Shown here in pieces: positions 34,229-43,242 of a stretch of 64,000 bases of DNA (position 1 is its first letter; every line of letters begins with the position of its first letter). The translations under genes and the position numbers were made by a program. Below the pieces are notes generated by a model that was not told the origin of the DNA, made no database searches, and saw nothing but the letters and a program-made list of their open reading frames with translations. Source of the DNA: Rhodoplanes serenus (GTDB lineage: Bacteria; Pseudomonadota; Alphaproteobacteria; Rhizobiales; Xanthobacteraceae); NCBI GenBank assembly GCA_945861855.1, contig CAMAWG010000003.1:1-64000 (forward strand). The letters are read 5' to 3'.

Positions 34229-35788
34229 ATGAACGAGTCGCAACCCAACGTCGCGGAATTCACCGTCTCGGAACTCTCCGCCGCGCTCAAGCGCACGGTC
34301 GAGGACAATTTCGGCTACGTGCGCGTGCGCGGCGAAATCTCCGGCTACAAGGGCCCGCACGGCTCCGGCCATGTCTATTTCGCGCTCAAGGACCAGGCCG
34401 CCAAGATCGACGGCGTGATCTGGAAGGGCGTGTTCGGCCGGATGCGAATGAAGCCCGAAGAGGGCATGGAAGTCATCGTCACCGGCAAGCTCACGACCTA
34501 TCCCAACCGGTCGAGCTACCAGATCATCGTCGAGACGCTCGAGCCGGCCGGCCTCGGCGCGCTGATGGCGCTGCTCGAAGAACGCAAGCGCAAGCTCGCC
34601 GCCGAAGGCCTGTTCGACGAGGCGCGAAAGCAGCTTCTGCCGTTCCTCCCCGAAGTGATCGGCGTCGTCACCTCGCCGACCGGCGCCGTGATCCGCGACA
34701 TTCTCCACCGCCTCGCCGACCGCTTTCCGCGCCACGTCATCGTCTGGCCGGTCAAGGTGCAGGGCGACGGCTCGGCCGAGCAGGTCGCCGCCGCGATCCG
34801 CGGCTTCAACGCGCTACCGGAGGGCGGCCGCATCCGCCGGCCCGACCTGCTGATCGTCGCGCGCGGCGGCGGCTCGCTGGAGGACCTGTGGTCGTTCAAC
34901 GAGGAGATCGTCGTCCGCGCCGCGGCCGAGAGCATGATCCCGCTCATTTCGGCGGTCGGCCACGAGACCGACGTGACCTTGATCGACTTCGCCTCCGACA
35001 AGCGCGCGCCGACGCCGACCGCCGCCGCCGAGATGGCGGTGCCGGTGCGCGCCGACCTGATCGCCGAGCTGATGAGCAAGGCGCGCCGCGCGCTCGCCTG
35101 CTGGCAGCGCGCCCAGGACCACCGCCGCACCGAATTGCGCGCGGCGGCGCGCGCGCTCCCCAGCGCCGAGGAGCTTTTGGCGATCCCGCGCCAGCGGCTC
35201 GATGCCTGCGCCGAACGGCTGCCGCGGGCGCTGCGCGCCAACGCACAGATTCATCACACGCAATACTCCCGCATCGCCGGGCGGCTTTCGCCGCAGCTTC
35301 TTCGCACCCAGGTCGAGCGCCGCCGCGTGCGGCTCGACGCCTGCACCCATCGGCTCGGCACGGCGCTTAGGACCTACAAGGAAACGCAGAACACCCGCAT
35401 CGTGCGCGCACGAGATCGAACGGCGGCGCTGGGCGAGCGTTCGAAGCGCGCAGCGATTGCAACGATCGCAACACGAATGGCGCGACTCGATCGTTCCTAC
35501 CAATTGCTGCGGGCATTCTCTTATCAGAGCGTGCTCGAACGGGGCTTCGCGCTGGTCCGTGATAGCGGCGGCCATCCGCTGCGCTCCACCACCGCCGTGC
35601 AGCCCGGCATGGCGCTCGATATCGAGTTCGCAGATGGCTGTGTCGGTGCAACCGCCCAGGACATCCGCAGCTCGGGTACGCCGCAACCCGCAGAGCCAAG
35701 TGTCCCCACGTCCTGGAAGCCGCGCAAGTCCAAAGGCGGCTCAGGGAGCGGGTCGGGAACCGGCGGCCAGGGAAGCCTGTTCGGGTGA
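34229..35788 (+). CDS. xseA: Exodeoxyribonuclease VII large subunit
   Basis: XseA is the catalytic subunit of ExoVII, which degrades single-stranded DNA. The N-terminal OB domain reads [33 protein letters not shown]...[10 protein letters not shown], and the catalytic part shows [38 protein letters not shown] and [29 protein letters not shown] long helical region follows. The C-terminus is Gly/Ser-rich and ends in GQGSLFG, the common alphaproteobacterial ending. It has 519 residues. The TGA overlaps the GTG of the next gene. xseB is not in the window. Confidence 0.97.
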   Translation: MNESQPNVAEFTVSELSAALKRTVEDNFGYVRVRGEISGYKGPHGSGHVYFALKDQAAKIDGVIWKGVFGRMRMKPEEGMEVIVTGKLTTYPNRSSYQIIVETLEPAGLGALMALLEERKRKLAAEGLFDEARKQLLPFLPEVIGVVTSPTGAVIRDILHRLADRFPRHVIVWPVKVQGDGSAEQVAAAIRGFNALPEGGRIRRPDLLIVARGGGSLEDLWSFNEEIVVRAAAESMIPLISAVGHETDVTLIDFASDKRAPTPTAAAEMAVPVRADLIAELMSKARRALACWQRAQDHRRTELRAAARALPSAEELLAIPRQRLDACAERLPRALRANAQIHHTQYSRIAGRLSPQLLRTQVERRRVRLDACTHRLGTALRTYKETQNTRIVRARDRTAALGERSKRAAIATIATRMARLDRSYQLLRAFSYQSVLERGFALVRDSGGHPLRSTTAVQPGMALDIEFADGCVGATAQDIRSSGTPQPAEPSVPTSWKPRKSKGGSGSGSGTGGQGSLFG

Positions 35789-37155
35789 ACGCGCAAGCCG
35801 AACACGCCAGGAGCGGCGACCTGTTCGGCCATCCGCGCGGGCTGACCTATCTCTTCACCACCGAGATGTGGGAGCGCTTCTCCTACTACGGCATGAAGGC
35901 GCTGCTCGTGCTGTATATGGTGAAGTACCTGCTGCAGCCCGAGCGCGCGCAGACGATCGTCGGCTTCGCCACGCTCAAGGGCGGACTGGAATTCCTGTTC
36001 GGCCCGCTCGACATCCAGCCGCTGTCTTCGCACATCTACGGACTCTACACCGGACTCGTCTATCTCACGCCGGTACTTGGCGGCTATCTCGCCGACCGCG
36101 TGCTCGGCCAGCGTCGCATGGTGATCGTCGGCGCATCGCTGATGGCGATCGGCCATTTCATGATGGCGTTCGAGACGCTGTTCCTCATGGCGCTGCTCGT
36201 GCTGATCCTCGGCAACGGCGCGTTCAAGCCCAACATCTCCACGCAGGTCGGCTCGCTGTACGCGCCCGGCGATCCGCGCCGCGACCGGGCGTTCTCGATC
36301 TTCTACGTCGGCATCAATCTCGGCGCGTTCCTGGCGCCGCTGGTCTGCGGCACGCTCGGCGAGGAATTGGGCTGGCACTACGGCTTCGGCGCTGCCGGCG
36401 TCGGCATGACGCTCGGCCTTGCGATCTATCTCTATGCGTCGCGGACGCTGCCGCCGGACGAGCGAAGCCGCGCGCTGTCCGAAGGCCCGGCGCAACCCTT
36501 CGGCCGCGACGAGTGGCGGGCGATGGGGGCGCTCGTGCTGCTCGCCCTGCCGGTCACGTTCTTCTGGGCGACCTACGAGCAGCAGGGCAACACCATCGCG
36601 CTTTGGGCCGACGGCTACACCGACCGGAGCATCAACCTGCTGATCTGGTCCGGCCAGATCCCCGTCACCTGGTTCCAGGCGTTCAATCCGTTCATGATCT
36701 TTGCCTTCACACCATTCGTGCTGATGCTGTGGCGCTGGCAGGCGGCGACCGGCCGCGAGCCCTCGACCGTCGCCAAGATGGCCTTCGGCTGCTTCGGCGT
36801 CGCGCTCGCCAACCTGATCATGGTCGCGGCGGCGCTCAACTCCGACGGCGGCAAGGCGAGCTGGCTGTGGCTCACGGCCTATTTCGTCGTCATCACCATC
36901 GGCGAGCTTTATCTGTCGCCCGTCAGCCTCTCGCTGGTGACCAAGGTCGCCCCGGCCCGCGCGGTCTCGATGATGATGGGCGTGTGGCTCGCCACGAGCT
37001 TCACCGGCAACTTCCTCGCCGGCTATCTCGGCAGCTTCTGGTCGGGCATGGCCAAGGGCTCGTTCTTCACGATGATCGCCGTGATCGCGGCGCTGGCCGG
37101 CCTGGTGATCCTGGCCTTCGTGCGGCCGTTGAAGCCGATGCTCCGCGAGTCGTAG
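35785..37155 (+). CDS. Proton-dependent oligopeptide transporter (POT/PTR family)
   Basis: The 456-residue MFS protein carries the POT motif [20 protein letters not shown], here as [17 protein letters not shown] near residue 26, and [17 protein letters not shown]. The ExxER-type proton-coupling motif is kept (EMWER). It should import di- and tripeptides with protons. The GTG start at 35785 overlaps the xseA stop (GTGA), and the sequence from there begins [20 protein letters not shown]. Coupling to xseA is positional; no functional link is known. Confidence 0.93.
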   Translation: MNAQAEHARSGDLFGHPRGLTYLFTTEMWERFSYYGMKALLVLYMVKYLLQPERAQTIVGFATLKGGLEFLFGPLDIQPLSSHIYGLYTGLVYLTPVLGGYLADRVLGQRRMVIVGASLMAIGHFMMAFETLFLMALLVLILGNGAFKPNISTQVGSLYAPGDPRRDRAFSIFYVGINLGAFLAPLVCGTLGEELGWHYGFGAAGVGMTLGLAIYLYASRTLPPDERSRALSEGPAQPFGRDEWRAMGALVLLALPVTFFWATYEQQGNTIALWADGYTDRSINLLIWSGQIPVTWFQAFNPFMIFAFTPFVLMLWRWQAATGREPSTVAKMAFGCFGVALANLIMVAAALNSDGGKASWLWLTAYFVVITIGELYLSPVSLSLVTKVAPARAVSMMMGVWLATSFTGNFLAGYLGSFWSGMAKGSFFTMIAVIAALAGLVILAFVRPLKPMLRES

Positions 37156-37184
37156 TATCTCCCGCACACAAGGGAGGACTGCCC

Positions 37185-37871
37185 GTGAAGATCGTCGACT
37201 TAAGCCGTGAGCTCTACCACCGCACCCCGAGCTATCCGGGCCAGCCTCCCATCATCCACGGCGTCTGGAAGACCCACGAGGAGGCGTTCGCCGACTCCGG
37301 CAATATCCAGGGCAACAGCGTGATGTTCTTCTCGATGCCCGACCACGGCGGCACCCACATGGACGCGCCGCGCCATTTCGGCATCGCCGGCACGCCGATC
37401 AACGAATACCCGCTGGAGAACTGCATCGTGCCGGGCATCTGCATCGATCTGCGCCACATCGCGCCGAAGGCGGAGTTCGGACCGGCGGAGATCGAAGCCG
37501 CGGTCAAGAAGGCCGGCGTCCCGGTGCCGAAAGGCGGCACCGTGCTGCTCTGCACCGGCCATCACGAGCGCACCTTCCCGCGCAAGGAATATTCGACCGA
37601 CAACTCCGGCATCAACGTCGCCGGAACCGAATGGCTGGCCAAGCAGGGCGTGGTGCACTTCGGCATCGACTCGATGCGGCCCGGGCCGGAGGGCACGGTC
37701 AACTCGCTCGTGCACAAGGCCTGCCTGGAGTTCGACATCACCCACATCGAGAGCCTGTGCAACCTCGAAGCGCTGCTCGGCCGGGGCCAGTTCACCTTCA
37801 TCGGCCTGCCGATGAAATGGCGCGGCGGCACCGGCTCGCCGATTCGCGCGGTCGCCGTGTTCGACCTCTAA
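37185..37871 (+). CDS. Cyclase-family protein (kynurenine formamidase-like metal hydrolase)
   Basis: The protein begins at a GTG at 37185 with AGGGAGGA 6 bp upstream. The track shows it only as the end of an 889-residue shadow ORF. It opens with MKIVDLSRELYHRTPSYPG and contains MPDHGGTHMDAPRHF, the HxGTHxD metal-binding motif of the cyclase/KynB family, then VLLCTGHHERTF and GIDSMRPGP. At 228 residues it is typical. The family includes arylformamidases, isatin hydrolases and polyketide cyclases, and the substrate here is undetermined. It is 29 bp downstream of the POT gene and ends base to base with the convergent hydrolase gene. Confidence 0.9.
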   Translation: MKIVDLSRELYHRTPSYPGQPPIIHGVWKTHEEAFADSGNIQGNSVMFFSMPDHGGTHMDAPRHFGIAGTPINEYPLENCIVPGICIDLRHIAPKAEFGPAEIEAAVKKAGVPVPKGGTVLLCTGHHERTFPRKEYSTDNSGINVAGTEWLAKQGVVHFGIDSMRPGPEGTVNSLVHKACLEFDITHIESLCNLEALLGRGQFTFIGLPMKWRGGTGSPIRAVAVFDL

Positions 37872-38714
37872 CTATCTTTCGAACCACTTCGGCACGCGCT
37901 TGAGCGCATCGGCCCGCGCGCCCGCGTGGGTGCCGCTGTGCACGCGGCCGGTCCCGTCGACCGAGAAGGCGAGACCGGTTCGCACCTGCAGCGGCCGGTT
38001 CGGGTGGTCGAAATCGTGGTGGGCACCGGGATAGACGTGGATCGCCAGCCGGGCGCTGCGGCCCCGCGCGCCCGCCACCATCTGCTGGCAGACCGCGGCC
38101 GAGGCCTGGTCGTCGGCGCGCCCGATCAGGACCAGCGTCGGCACCCGCGCACTCCAGGCGGCATTGCCGAGCCTGCGGCATCCCGGATAGAGCGCGACCG
38201 CGGAGCGGAAATCCGGGCCGTCCTTGGCCAGCGGCTGCGGCCGCGCGCGCACCGCCCACAGCGCGGCGATCGCACCGCTCGACCAACCGAGCAGCGACAC
38301 GCGGTCGGTCGAGATCCAGGATTGCGTCTGCAGCCAGGCGCGTGCGGCATCGGCATCGGCCACCCGCTCGCGGTCGACGCGGATTGAGCGCGCAGCCGCG
38401 CCGCACTGGCTGCCGATCCCGCGCGAGCCGTTGCTGTCGGGCAGCAGTACGGCGTAGCCGCCGCTGGCGAGACGCTGGCCCCAGTCCCGATAGCGCGCGC
38501 CCAACACTCCGGCCGAATTGATCAAGCCAGTGCAGTTGTGCAGGCCGACCACTGCGGGGAACGGACCCTGCCCGTCCGGGCGAAACAGCACCGCCTTGAG
38601 CCGGACGCCATCCTTCTGCGGAATCTCGACGGGTTCTGGACTGGCCGCTGCCAACGCAGGGCTGGCCGGGATCAGCACGGCGACGGCGGTCAGGAGAGCG
38701 AACAGGGCGCGCAT
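37872..38714 (-). CDS. Secreted dienelactone-hydrolase-like alpha/beta hydrolase
   Basis: From the ATG at 38714 the 280-residue product has a signal peptide (ALFALLTAVAVLIPASPALA) and a DLH-type alpha/beta hydrolase fold: RPDGQGPFPAVVGLHNCTGL, the nucleophile elbow GWSSGAIAAL, PTLVLIGRADDQASA with the acid, and YPGAHHDFDHPNRP with the catalytic His. The family nucleophile is Ser here rather than the Cys of true dienelactone hydrolase, so it is likely an esterase in the periplasm. Substrate unknown. Its stop codon directly follows the convergent cyclase gene. Confidence 0.88.
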   Translation of the reverse strand: MRALFALLTAVAVLIPASPALAAASPEPVEIPQKDGVRLKAVLFRPDGQGPFPAVVGLHNCTGLINSAGVLGARYRDWGQRLASGGYAVLLPDSNGSRGIGSQCGAAARSIRVDRERVADADAARAWLQTQSWISTDRVSLLGWSSGAIAALWAVRARPQPLAKDGPDFRSAVALYPGCRRLGNAAWSARVPTLVLIGRADDQASAAVCQQMVAGARGRSARLAIHVYPGAHHDFDHPNRPLQVRTGLAFSVDGTGRVHSGTHAGARADALKRVPKWFER

Positions 38715-38882
38715 GAAATGGAAAAACGGCTCTCGATCGATGCATGGCAGATTAACACGAGTTGCCAAGTGGTGGGCAGTCATGCGATGGCGATGGACGG
38801 GTTTCATGCGGGCGGCAGAGCGACTATCTTATTCGACGAACACCGGGGCCCATTCCGTTATCCGAAGCAACGGAGAATATCT

Positions 38883-39107
38883 TTGCTGAACCGCTACGAT
38901 CGCCCGTCGCCCATGGCGGGAGAAGCCGAGGTCAAGTTTCTCGACGGAGATTTCCGGATCGTGCGGCCGGGCGCCTTCGTCCGTTGCGCCGTGACCGGCG
39001 TGCCGATCCCGCTCGAAGAGCTGAAATACTGGAGCGTGGAATTCCAGGAGCCCTACGCCTCGCCCGAGGCGGTGATGCGTCGGTTGCACCCGCAACAGGT
39101 CAAGTGA
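38883..39107 (+). CDS. DUF2093 family protein
   Basis: A 74-residue product starting at a TTG (38883) with GGAG 7 bp upstream. It reads LNRYDRPSPMAGEAEVKFLDGDFRIVRPGAFVRCAVTGVPIPLEELKYWSVEFQEPYASPEAVMRRL, matching DUF2093, a short alphaproteobacterial family of unknown role. In the track it is buried in a longer ORF (38538..39107). It converges on lpxK with an 8-bp overlap, an arrangement that recurs with lipid A genes in alphaproteobacteria. An ATG about 11 codons downstream is an alternative start. Confidence 0.88.
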   Translation: MLNRYDRPSPMAGEAEVKFLDGDFRIVRPGAFVRCAVTGVPIPLEELKYWSVEFQEPYASPEAVMRRLHPQQVK

Positions 39108-40113
39108 CGGCGGAAGCCGGGCTCGAAGCCTTCAGGATCAAGTCCCGGAACGCGTCGTCCTCTACGACCGAAAGCGTGACCGGGAGCGCGCGCGAAATCC
39201 CGGCGAGCGCCGCGAGATCATCCTGTCCCGCAAGCCGCGCCAGGTCCTTTTCGGTGGTCACCAGCAACAGGCCCTCGCGTTCGGCGCGGCTCACCAGATT
39301 CAGCGCTTCGCTCCGCCGGAAGCGGTGATGGTCGGGAAACGAAAGCCGCGCGCGGACGTCCATGCCCGCGTCGCGCAGCGTTGCAAAGAACTTTTCCGGA
39401 TCGCCGATTCCGGCAAAGGCCAGCACCGGATGGCCCCTGAGGCCGGCCAGGGCCTTGGCATCCGGTTCCAGCCGCCCATGAAACACCCGCAGCCCCCGAG
39501 CCTGTGCGGCGGCCGACACCGCCTCGCCCGCCACGCCCGGTCCGATCGTGAGCAGCGCATCGGCGCGGCGAAGCTGCGCGTCGAGCGGCGCGCGGAGCGG
39601 CCCCGCCGGAAACACCCTGCCGTTGCCGATGCCGCGGCGGCCATCCACCACCAGAATCGACAAATCCTTTCGCAGGCTCGGGTTTTGAAACCCGTCGTCC
39701 ATGACGATGGAATGGGCGCCCAATGTGCCGGCGGTGACAGCTCCCGCGAAGCGATCCCGTGCCACCACCGTCGGTACGAACCGGGCCAGCAGCAGCGGCT
39801 CGTCACCGACGTCCACCGCACGGTGGACCGCCAGATCGACACGCACCGATCCGGTCTGCGTGCCGCCATAGCCGCGACTCAGAGCATACGGTTCACGGCC
39901 CGCCGCGCCGAGGATCTGCGCCACCGCCAGGACGGTCGGCGTCTTTCCAGCGCCGCCAAGTGTCAGGTTGCCGATGCAAACTACAGGTTCTGGCCCGATC
40001 TGGCCCGGCCGCGCCATGCGCCACGCCGCCACGGCTCCATAAACGGTCGCCAGCGGCGACAGCAGCCCGGCCGCGAGCCCGGCCGGGCGCCACCAGAATG
40101 CCGGATCGCGCAT
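39100..40113 (-). CDS. lpxK: Tetraacyldisaccharide 4'-kinase (lipid A 4'-kinase)
   Basis: LpxK phosphorylates the 4' position of the tetraacyldisaccharide to give lipid IVA at the inner membrane. It has an N-terminal hydrophobic helix (GLAAGLLSPLATVYGAVAAW), the Walker-A-like GNLTLGGAGKTPTVLAVA and the block SRGYGG, plus SIVMDDGFQNPSL with catalytic acidic residues and VVDGRRGIGNGRVFPAGPLR. The ATG at 40113 overlaps the waaA stop (TGATG); the track's GTG at 40116 is an alternative. It has 337 residues. It is the last gene of the lipid A/Kdo cluster. Confidence 0.95.
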   Translation of the reverse strand: MRDPAFWWRPAGLAAGLLSPLATVYGAVAAWRMARPGQIGPEPVVCIGNLTLGGAGKTPTVLAVAQILGAAGREPYALSRGYGGTQTGSVRVDLAVHRAVDVGDEPLLLARFVPTVVARDRFAGAVTAGTLGAHSIVMDDGFQNPSLRKDLSILVVDGRRGIGNGRVFPAGPLRAPLDAQLRRADALLTIGPGVAGEAVSAAAQARGLRVFHGRLEPDAKALAGLRGHPVLAFAGIGDPEKFFATLRDAGMDVRARLSFPDHHRFRRSEALNLVSRAEREGLLLVTTEKDLARLAGQDDLAALAGISRALPVTLSVVEDDAFRDLILKASSPASAVT

Positions 40114-41432
40114 CACGCCTTCTGGCTCCTGTCTTTGGCTCCCTCGCCGCTCAACTGGAACTGGATGAGATAGGGATCGAGCGCCGCCACGGTCCGCTCC
40201 AGCGCGCCCGTCAGCGCCTCCATCGCCTTGAGGCCGGCCTGCGCGACCCGGCCCCTAGCCTCTGTGTCCTTGAGCCAGGCGCCGATCCGCACCGTCAGCT
40301 TGCCGGCGTCGGCGACCATCTCGGCGCCGCCGGCCGCATCCAGCGCGGAATAGACCTCCGTGAAATTCCAGACATGCGGCCCATGAAGAATGGCGGCGCC
40401 GAGCTTGGCCGCCTCGATCGGATTCTGTCCGCCATGCTCGACCAGGGAGCCGCCGACGAACACGATCGGCGCGAGCCGGTAGATCACGCCAAGCTCGCCC
40501 AACGTATCGGCGATGTAGATTTCGGTCGAGCGGTCCGGCAGTTCGCCGCGCGAGCGCTCCGCGAACTTCAGCCCCGCGCCTCGGGCGATCCCGGCGATGC
40601 CCGGGCCGCGCTCCGGATGTCTCGGTACAAGGATCGTCAGCAGGCCGGGAAAGGTGTGCTTGAGTTTGCGATGCACGTCGATCAGCGCGATCTCTTCGCC
40701 CGGATGGGTGGAGGTTGCAGCAATCACAGGCCGCGTGCCGATGGCGGCCTGCAGCGCCCAGAGCGTCGAGGCATCGGCCGGTGGAGCCGGCACGTCGAGC
40801 TTGAGGTTTCCGGTCGTGACATAGCGCGGCGCACCGAGCCCGGCGTAGCGCGCGGCATCCTCGGCGGATTGCGCGAGGCAGAGATCGAAGCGGCCGAGCA
40901 GCGCTCCGATCGTGCGTGGCGCAACTCGCCAACGGTTGAACGATCGCTCCGACATCCGGCCGTTGACCAGGATGAGCGGAATATCCCGCGCCGCGCTCGC
41001 CATAATGAGATTGGGCCACAGATCGGATTCGACGAACAGCGCGAGATTGGGCCGCCAGTGGTCGAGAAAGCGCGCGGCGAATTGCGGCAGGTCGAGCGGC
41101 GCGAACTGATGGATCACGCCCGGCGGCAACCGCCGCTCGGCCAGTTCGGCGGCGGTCACGGTTCCCGCCGTCACCAGCACGGTGATGTCGCGCGCGCGGA
41201 TGCGCTCGATCAACGGCAGGATCGAGATCATCTCGCCGACGCTGGCGCCGTGCAGCCAGACCAGCGGTCCATCGGGCCGCGCGATCTTGCTCTCGCCGCG
41301 ACGCTCCGCCACCCGCGGGGCAAGCTCCTTGCCGTTCTTGAGGCGGTGACTGAGCAACAGATCCGCGACCGGCGCGGCCATCGCCGTGAGCAGACGATAG
41401 GCCTGCAAGGTCAGCGGCAACCGGCTAGCCAC
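40113..41432 (-). CDS. waaA: 3-deoxy-D-manno-octulosonic acid (Kdo) transferase
   Basis: WaaA transfers Kdo from CMP-Kdo to lipid IVA. The membrane-anchor helix (LTLQAYRLLTAMAAPVADLLL) leads to VWLHGASVGEMISILPLIERI with the catalytic Glu, then LVTAGTVTAAEL, FVESDLWPNLI and, near the end, FVGGSLVEHGGQNPIEAAKLG, which is diagnostic of Kdo transferases. The track ORF extends 90 codons too far. The GTG at 41432 gives 439 residues and overlaps the end of the DUF374 gene by 8 bp. It is followed by lpxK with a one-base overlap. Confidence 0.95.
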   Translation of the reverse strand: MASRLPLTLQAYRLLTAMAAPVADLLLSHRLKNGKELAPRVAERRGESKIARPDGPLVWLHGASVGEMISILPLIERIRARDITVLVTAGTVTAAELAERRLPPGVIHQFAPLDLPQFAARFLDHWRPNLALFVESDLWPNLIMASAARDIPLILVNGRMSERSFNRWRVAPRTIGALLGRFDLCLAQSAEDAARYAGLGAPRYVTTGNLKLDVPAPPADASTLWALQAAIGTRPVIAATSTHPGEEIALIDVHRKLKHTFPGLLTILVPRHPERGPGIAGIARGAGLKFAERSRGELPDRSTEIYIADTLGELGVIYRLAPIVFVGGSLVEHGGQNPIEAAKLGAAILHGPHVWNFTEVYSALDAAGGAEMVADAGKLTVRIGAWLKDTEARGRVAQAGLKAMEALTGALERTVAALDPYLIQFQLSGEGAKDRSQKA

Positions 41433-42144
41433 GGGCCGGGTCTCCGGAGGTTGGGGTTCCGTCCACCACTTCGTAGGCCCGGGTGGTCGCGGCGTTGAGC
41501 GCCTCCTCGACGGCCTTCCGCGCGAGTTCGAGCGTCTCGGCGTCGGCGTCGCGCGGCACGTAGATCGGCGCGCCGGCAACGCTGATGCCGCGGCTGAACG
41601 GAAGGTTGACCGTGGTGCGATCCCAGTTGTCGAGCACCAGCCGCCGCCGGGTGGCGATCGCAATCGGCAAGATCGGTCGGCCCGACACCTGCGCGAGCTT
41701 GACGATGCCAAGCCCCGCCACGCGCGAAACCTTGGGCACGTCGGCGGTCATTGCGACGTTGATGCCCTCCTCAAGCGCGCGAACCAGCTCGGTGAAGCCG
41801 AACACGCCGCCCTTGCGGGCGAAATCGGAACCGTGCGTCCCGGACCCGCGAATGGTTTCGATGCCAAGCCGCTCGGCGGCGACGGCGTTTATCTCGCCGT
41901 CCCGGTGGCGCGAGATCAGCACCTTGGCGCGCAGCTCCTTGGGCTTCACGAACGGCATCATGAAATGCTGGCCGTGCCAGAACGCGAGGATGATCGGCGT
42001 GAGCTTCGGGATTCGCTCATACACATCCACCGGATCGTTGCTGAACCTTGTGGTGAGCCAAACCAGGCGCAGATAGTGCGCTGCGGCCACCCCCGTCGCC
42101 CTCTGGACCCATTGCGACCTGGTCAGCTCCCGCAAGGACAGCAT
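41425..42144 (-). CDS. DUF374 lysophospholipid acyltransferase family protein
   Basis: The 239-residue protein belongs to the LPLAT-like DUF374 family: PIILAFWHGQHFMMPF, LISRHRDGEINAVAAERLGIETIRGSGTHG with an H(x)n acid acyltransferase-type pattern, and MTADVPKVSRVAGLGIVKLAQVSGRPILPIAI. The family is known from alphaproteobacterial lipid A clusters upstream of waaA and is presumed to act on acyl chains of membrane or LPS lipids. The acyl donor and acceptor cannot be assigned. It is 15 bp after the DUF4170 gene. Confidence 0.9.
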   Translation of the reverse strand: MLSLRELTRSQWVQRATGVAAAHYLRLVWLTTRFSNDPVDVYERIPKLTPIILAFWHGQHFMMPFVKPKELRAKVLISRHRDGEINAVAAERLGIETIRGSGTHGSDFARKGGVFGFTELVRALEEGINVAMTADVPKVSRVAGLGIVKLAQVSGRPILPIAIATRRRLVLDNWDRTTVNLPFSRGISVAGAPIYVPRDADAETLELARKAVEEALNAATTRAYEVVDGTPTSGDPARG

Positions 42145-42159
42145 ACGGCAAATGCCCGA

Positions 42160-42414
42160 TCAGCGCGCCGGGCCCGGCCCGGTCGCATCGGGGTCGAGCA
42201 GCCGGTGGAGGTGAACGATGAAATAGCGCATCTCTGCGTTATCGACGGTCTGTTGCGCCTTGGCGCGCCAGGCGGCATGGGCGCTCGCGTAGTTCGGATA
42301 GACGCCGACGAGCTCGACCTTGTCGAGATCCTTGAATTCACTGGAATCGAGCTTGCTCAGCTCGCCGCCGATCACAAGATGGAGCAGTTGCTTCTTTGGA
42401 GTGGGTGCGGACAT
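42160..42414 (-). CDS. DUF4170 family protein
   Basis: The 84-residue product reads KKQLLHLVIGGELSKLDSSEFKDLDKVELVGVYPNYASAHAAWRAKAQQTVDNAEMRYFIVHLHRLLDP, matching DUF4170, a small soluble alphaproteobacterial family of unknown function. I start at the Met at 42414, with AGGA upstream, instead of the track's 42438. It always seems to travel with cysQ/DUF374/waaA in these genomes, which suggests an envelope or LPS-related role; this is inference from gene order. Confidence 0.9.
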   Translation of the reverse strand: MSAPTPKKQLLHLVIGGELSKLDSSEFKDLDKVELVGVYPNYASAHAAWRAKAQQTVDNAEMRYFIVHLHRLLDPDATGPGPAR

Positions 42415-42453
42415 CGCCAGTTCCTCTGCGTTGAGCACGCCCGGCGCCCAACG

Positions 42454-43242
42454 TTACACCGGCCCGCTGGTTTGCGCACGGATGAGATCGACCAGCGCCG
42501 CATGCCGCTCGCGGCCCGCCGCGACCAGCACGCTGTGCACCGGATCTGGCCTGTTGTAGATCAGCATCTGGCCGTCGAGCGCGGTCATCAGGCCGCCGGC
42601 TTCGTGCACCAAAAGGTCCGCTGCCGCAAGGTCCCAGTCATGGCCGTTGCCACCGGCCACCGCCGCATCGAGCTCGCTGTGGGCGACCCGCGCCAGCCGC
42701 AACGCCAGCGAGTGAATGCGCGGCATCGGGACGATGCCGGTGCCCTGGAGCGCGAACCGCTCCAGCATCCGCTTGGGGCCGCCGATGCGGGCGCCTTCGA
42801 GGCCGCCGGCGCTGGCGCGGATCGCCACGCCGTTGCGCGTCGCACCGCGGCCCGCGACCGAAAGGAACAGTTCGTCGGTCACCGGCGCGAACAGCGCCGC
42901 GAGCGCCGGCCGTCCTTCCACCACGAGCGCCACCGACACCGACCAGTCCTCGCGGCCGGCGATGAAAGCGCGGGTGCCGTCGATCGGATCGACCACCCAG
43001 ACGCGCCGCGCCTGGAGCCGCGCCGGATCGTTCTCGCTTTCCTCCGACAGCCAGCCGTCGCCCGCTTGGACGAGGCGCTTCTGCAGCAGATCGTTGGACG
43101 CGATGTCGGCTTCGGTGACCGGAGAATCGCCCTCGCCCTTGGTCCACTGCTTGAGCGGGCCGCGAAAGAAATTCAACGCGATGGCGCCGGCCTCCTTCAC
43201 CGCAGCGGCCAGGCGCTCGAGATCGCGCTCAGACTCCGGCAA
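42454..43242 (-). CDS. cysQ: 3'(2'),5'-bisphosphate nucleotidase / inositol monophosphatase family (CysQ-like)
   Basis: This 262-residue protein is a member of the IMPase superfamily with the metal-site blocks DSPVTEADIASNDLLQKRL, WLSEESENDP and the signature WVVDPIDGTRAFIAG, and the C-terminal GHDWDLAAADLLVHEAGG. CysQ hydrolyses 3'-phosphoadenosine 5'-phosphate to AMP; a role on another phosphate ester cannot be excluded. The N-terminus overlaps the pmbA stop by 14 bp. In alphaproteobacteria this gene sits at this very place in the lipid A cluster. Confidence 0.88.
   Translation of the reverse strand: MPESERDLERLAAAVKEAGAIALNFFRGPLKQWTKGEGDSPVTEADIASNDLLQKRLVQAGDGWLSEESENDPARLQARRVWVVDPIDGTRAFIAGREDWSVSVALVVEGRPALAALFAPVTDELFLSVAGRGATRNGVAIRASAGGLEGARIGGPKRMLERFALQGTGIVPMPRIHSLALRLARVAHSELDAAVAGGNGHDWDLAAADLLVHEAGGLMTALDGQMLIYNRPDPVHSVLVAAGRERHAALVDLIRAQTSGPV

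Noticed and set aside
35202-37184. First 660 codons of the 889-residue plus-strand ORF
   Set aside because: Out-of-frame reading of xseA and the POT gene; only the last 228 codons from the GTG at 37185 are the cyclase.
39759-41498. 579-residue plus-strand ORF
   Set aside because: Antisense to lpxK and waaA; no recognisable domain.
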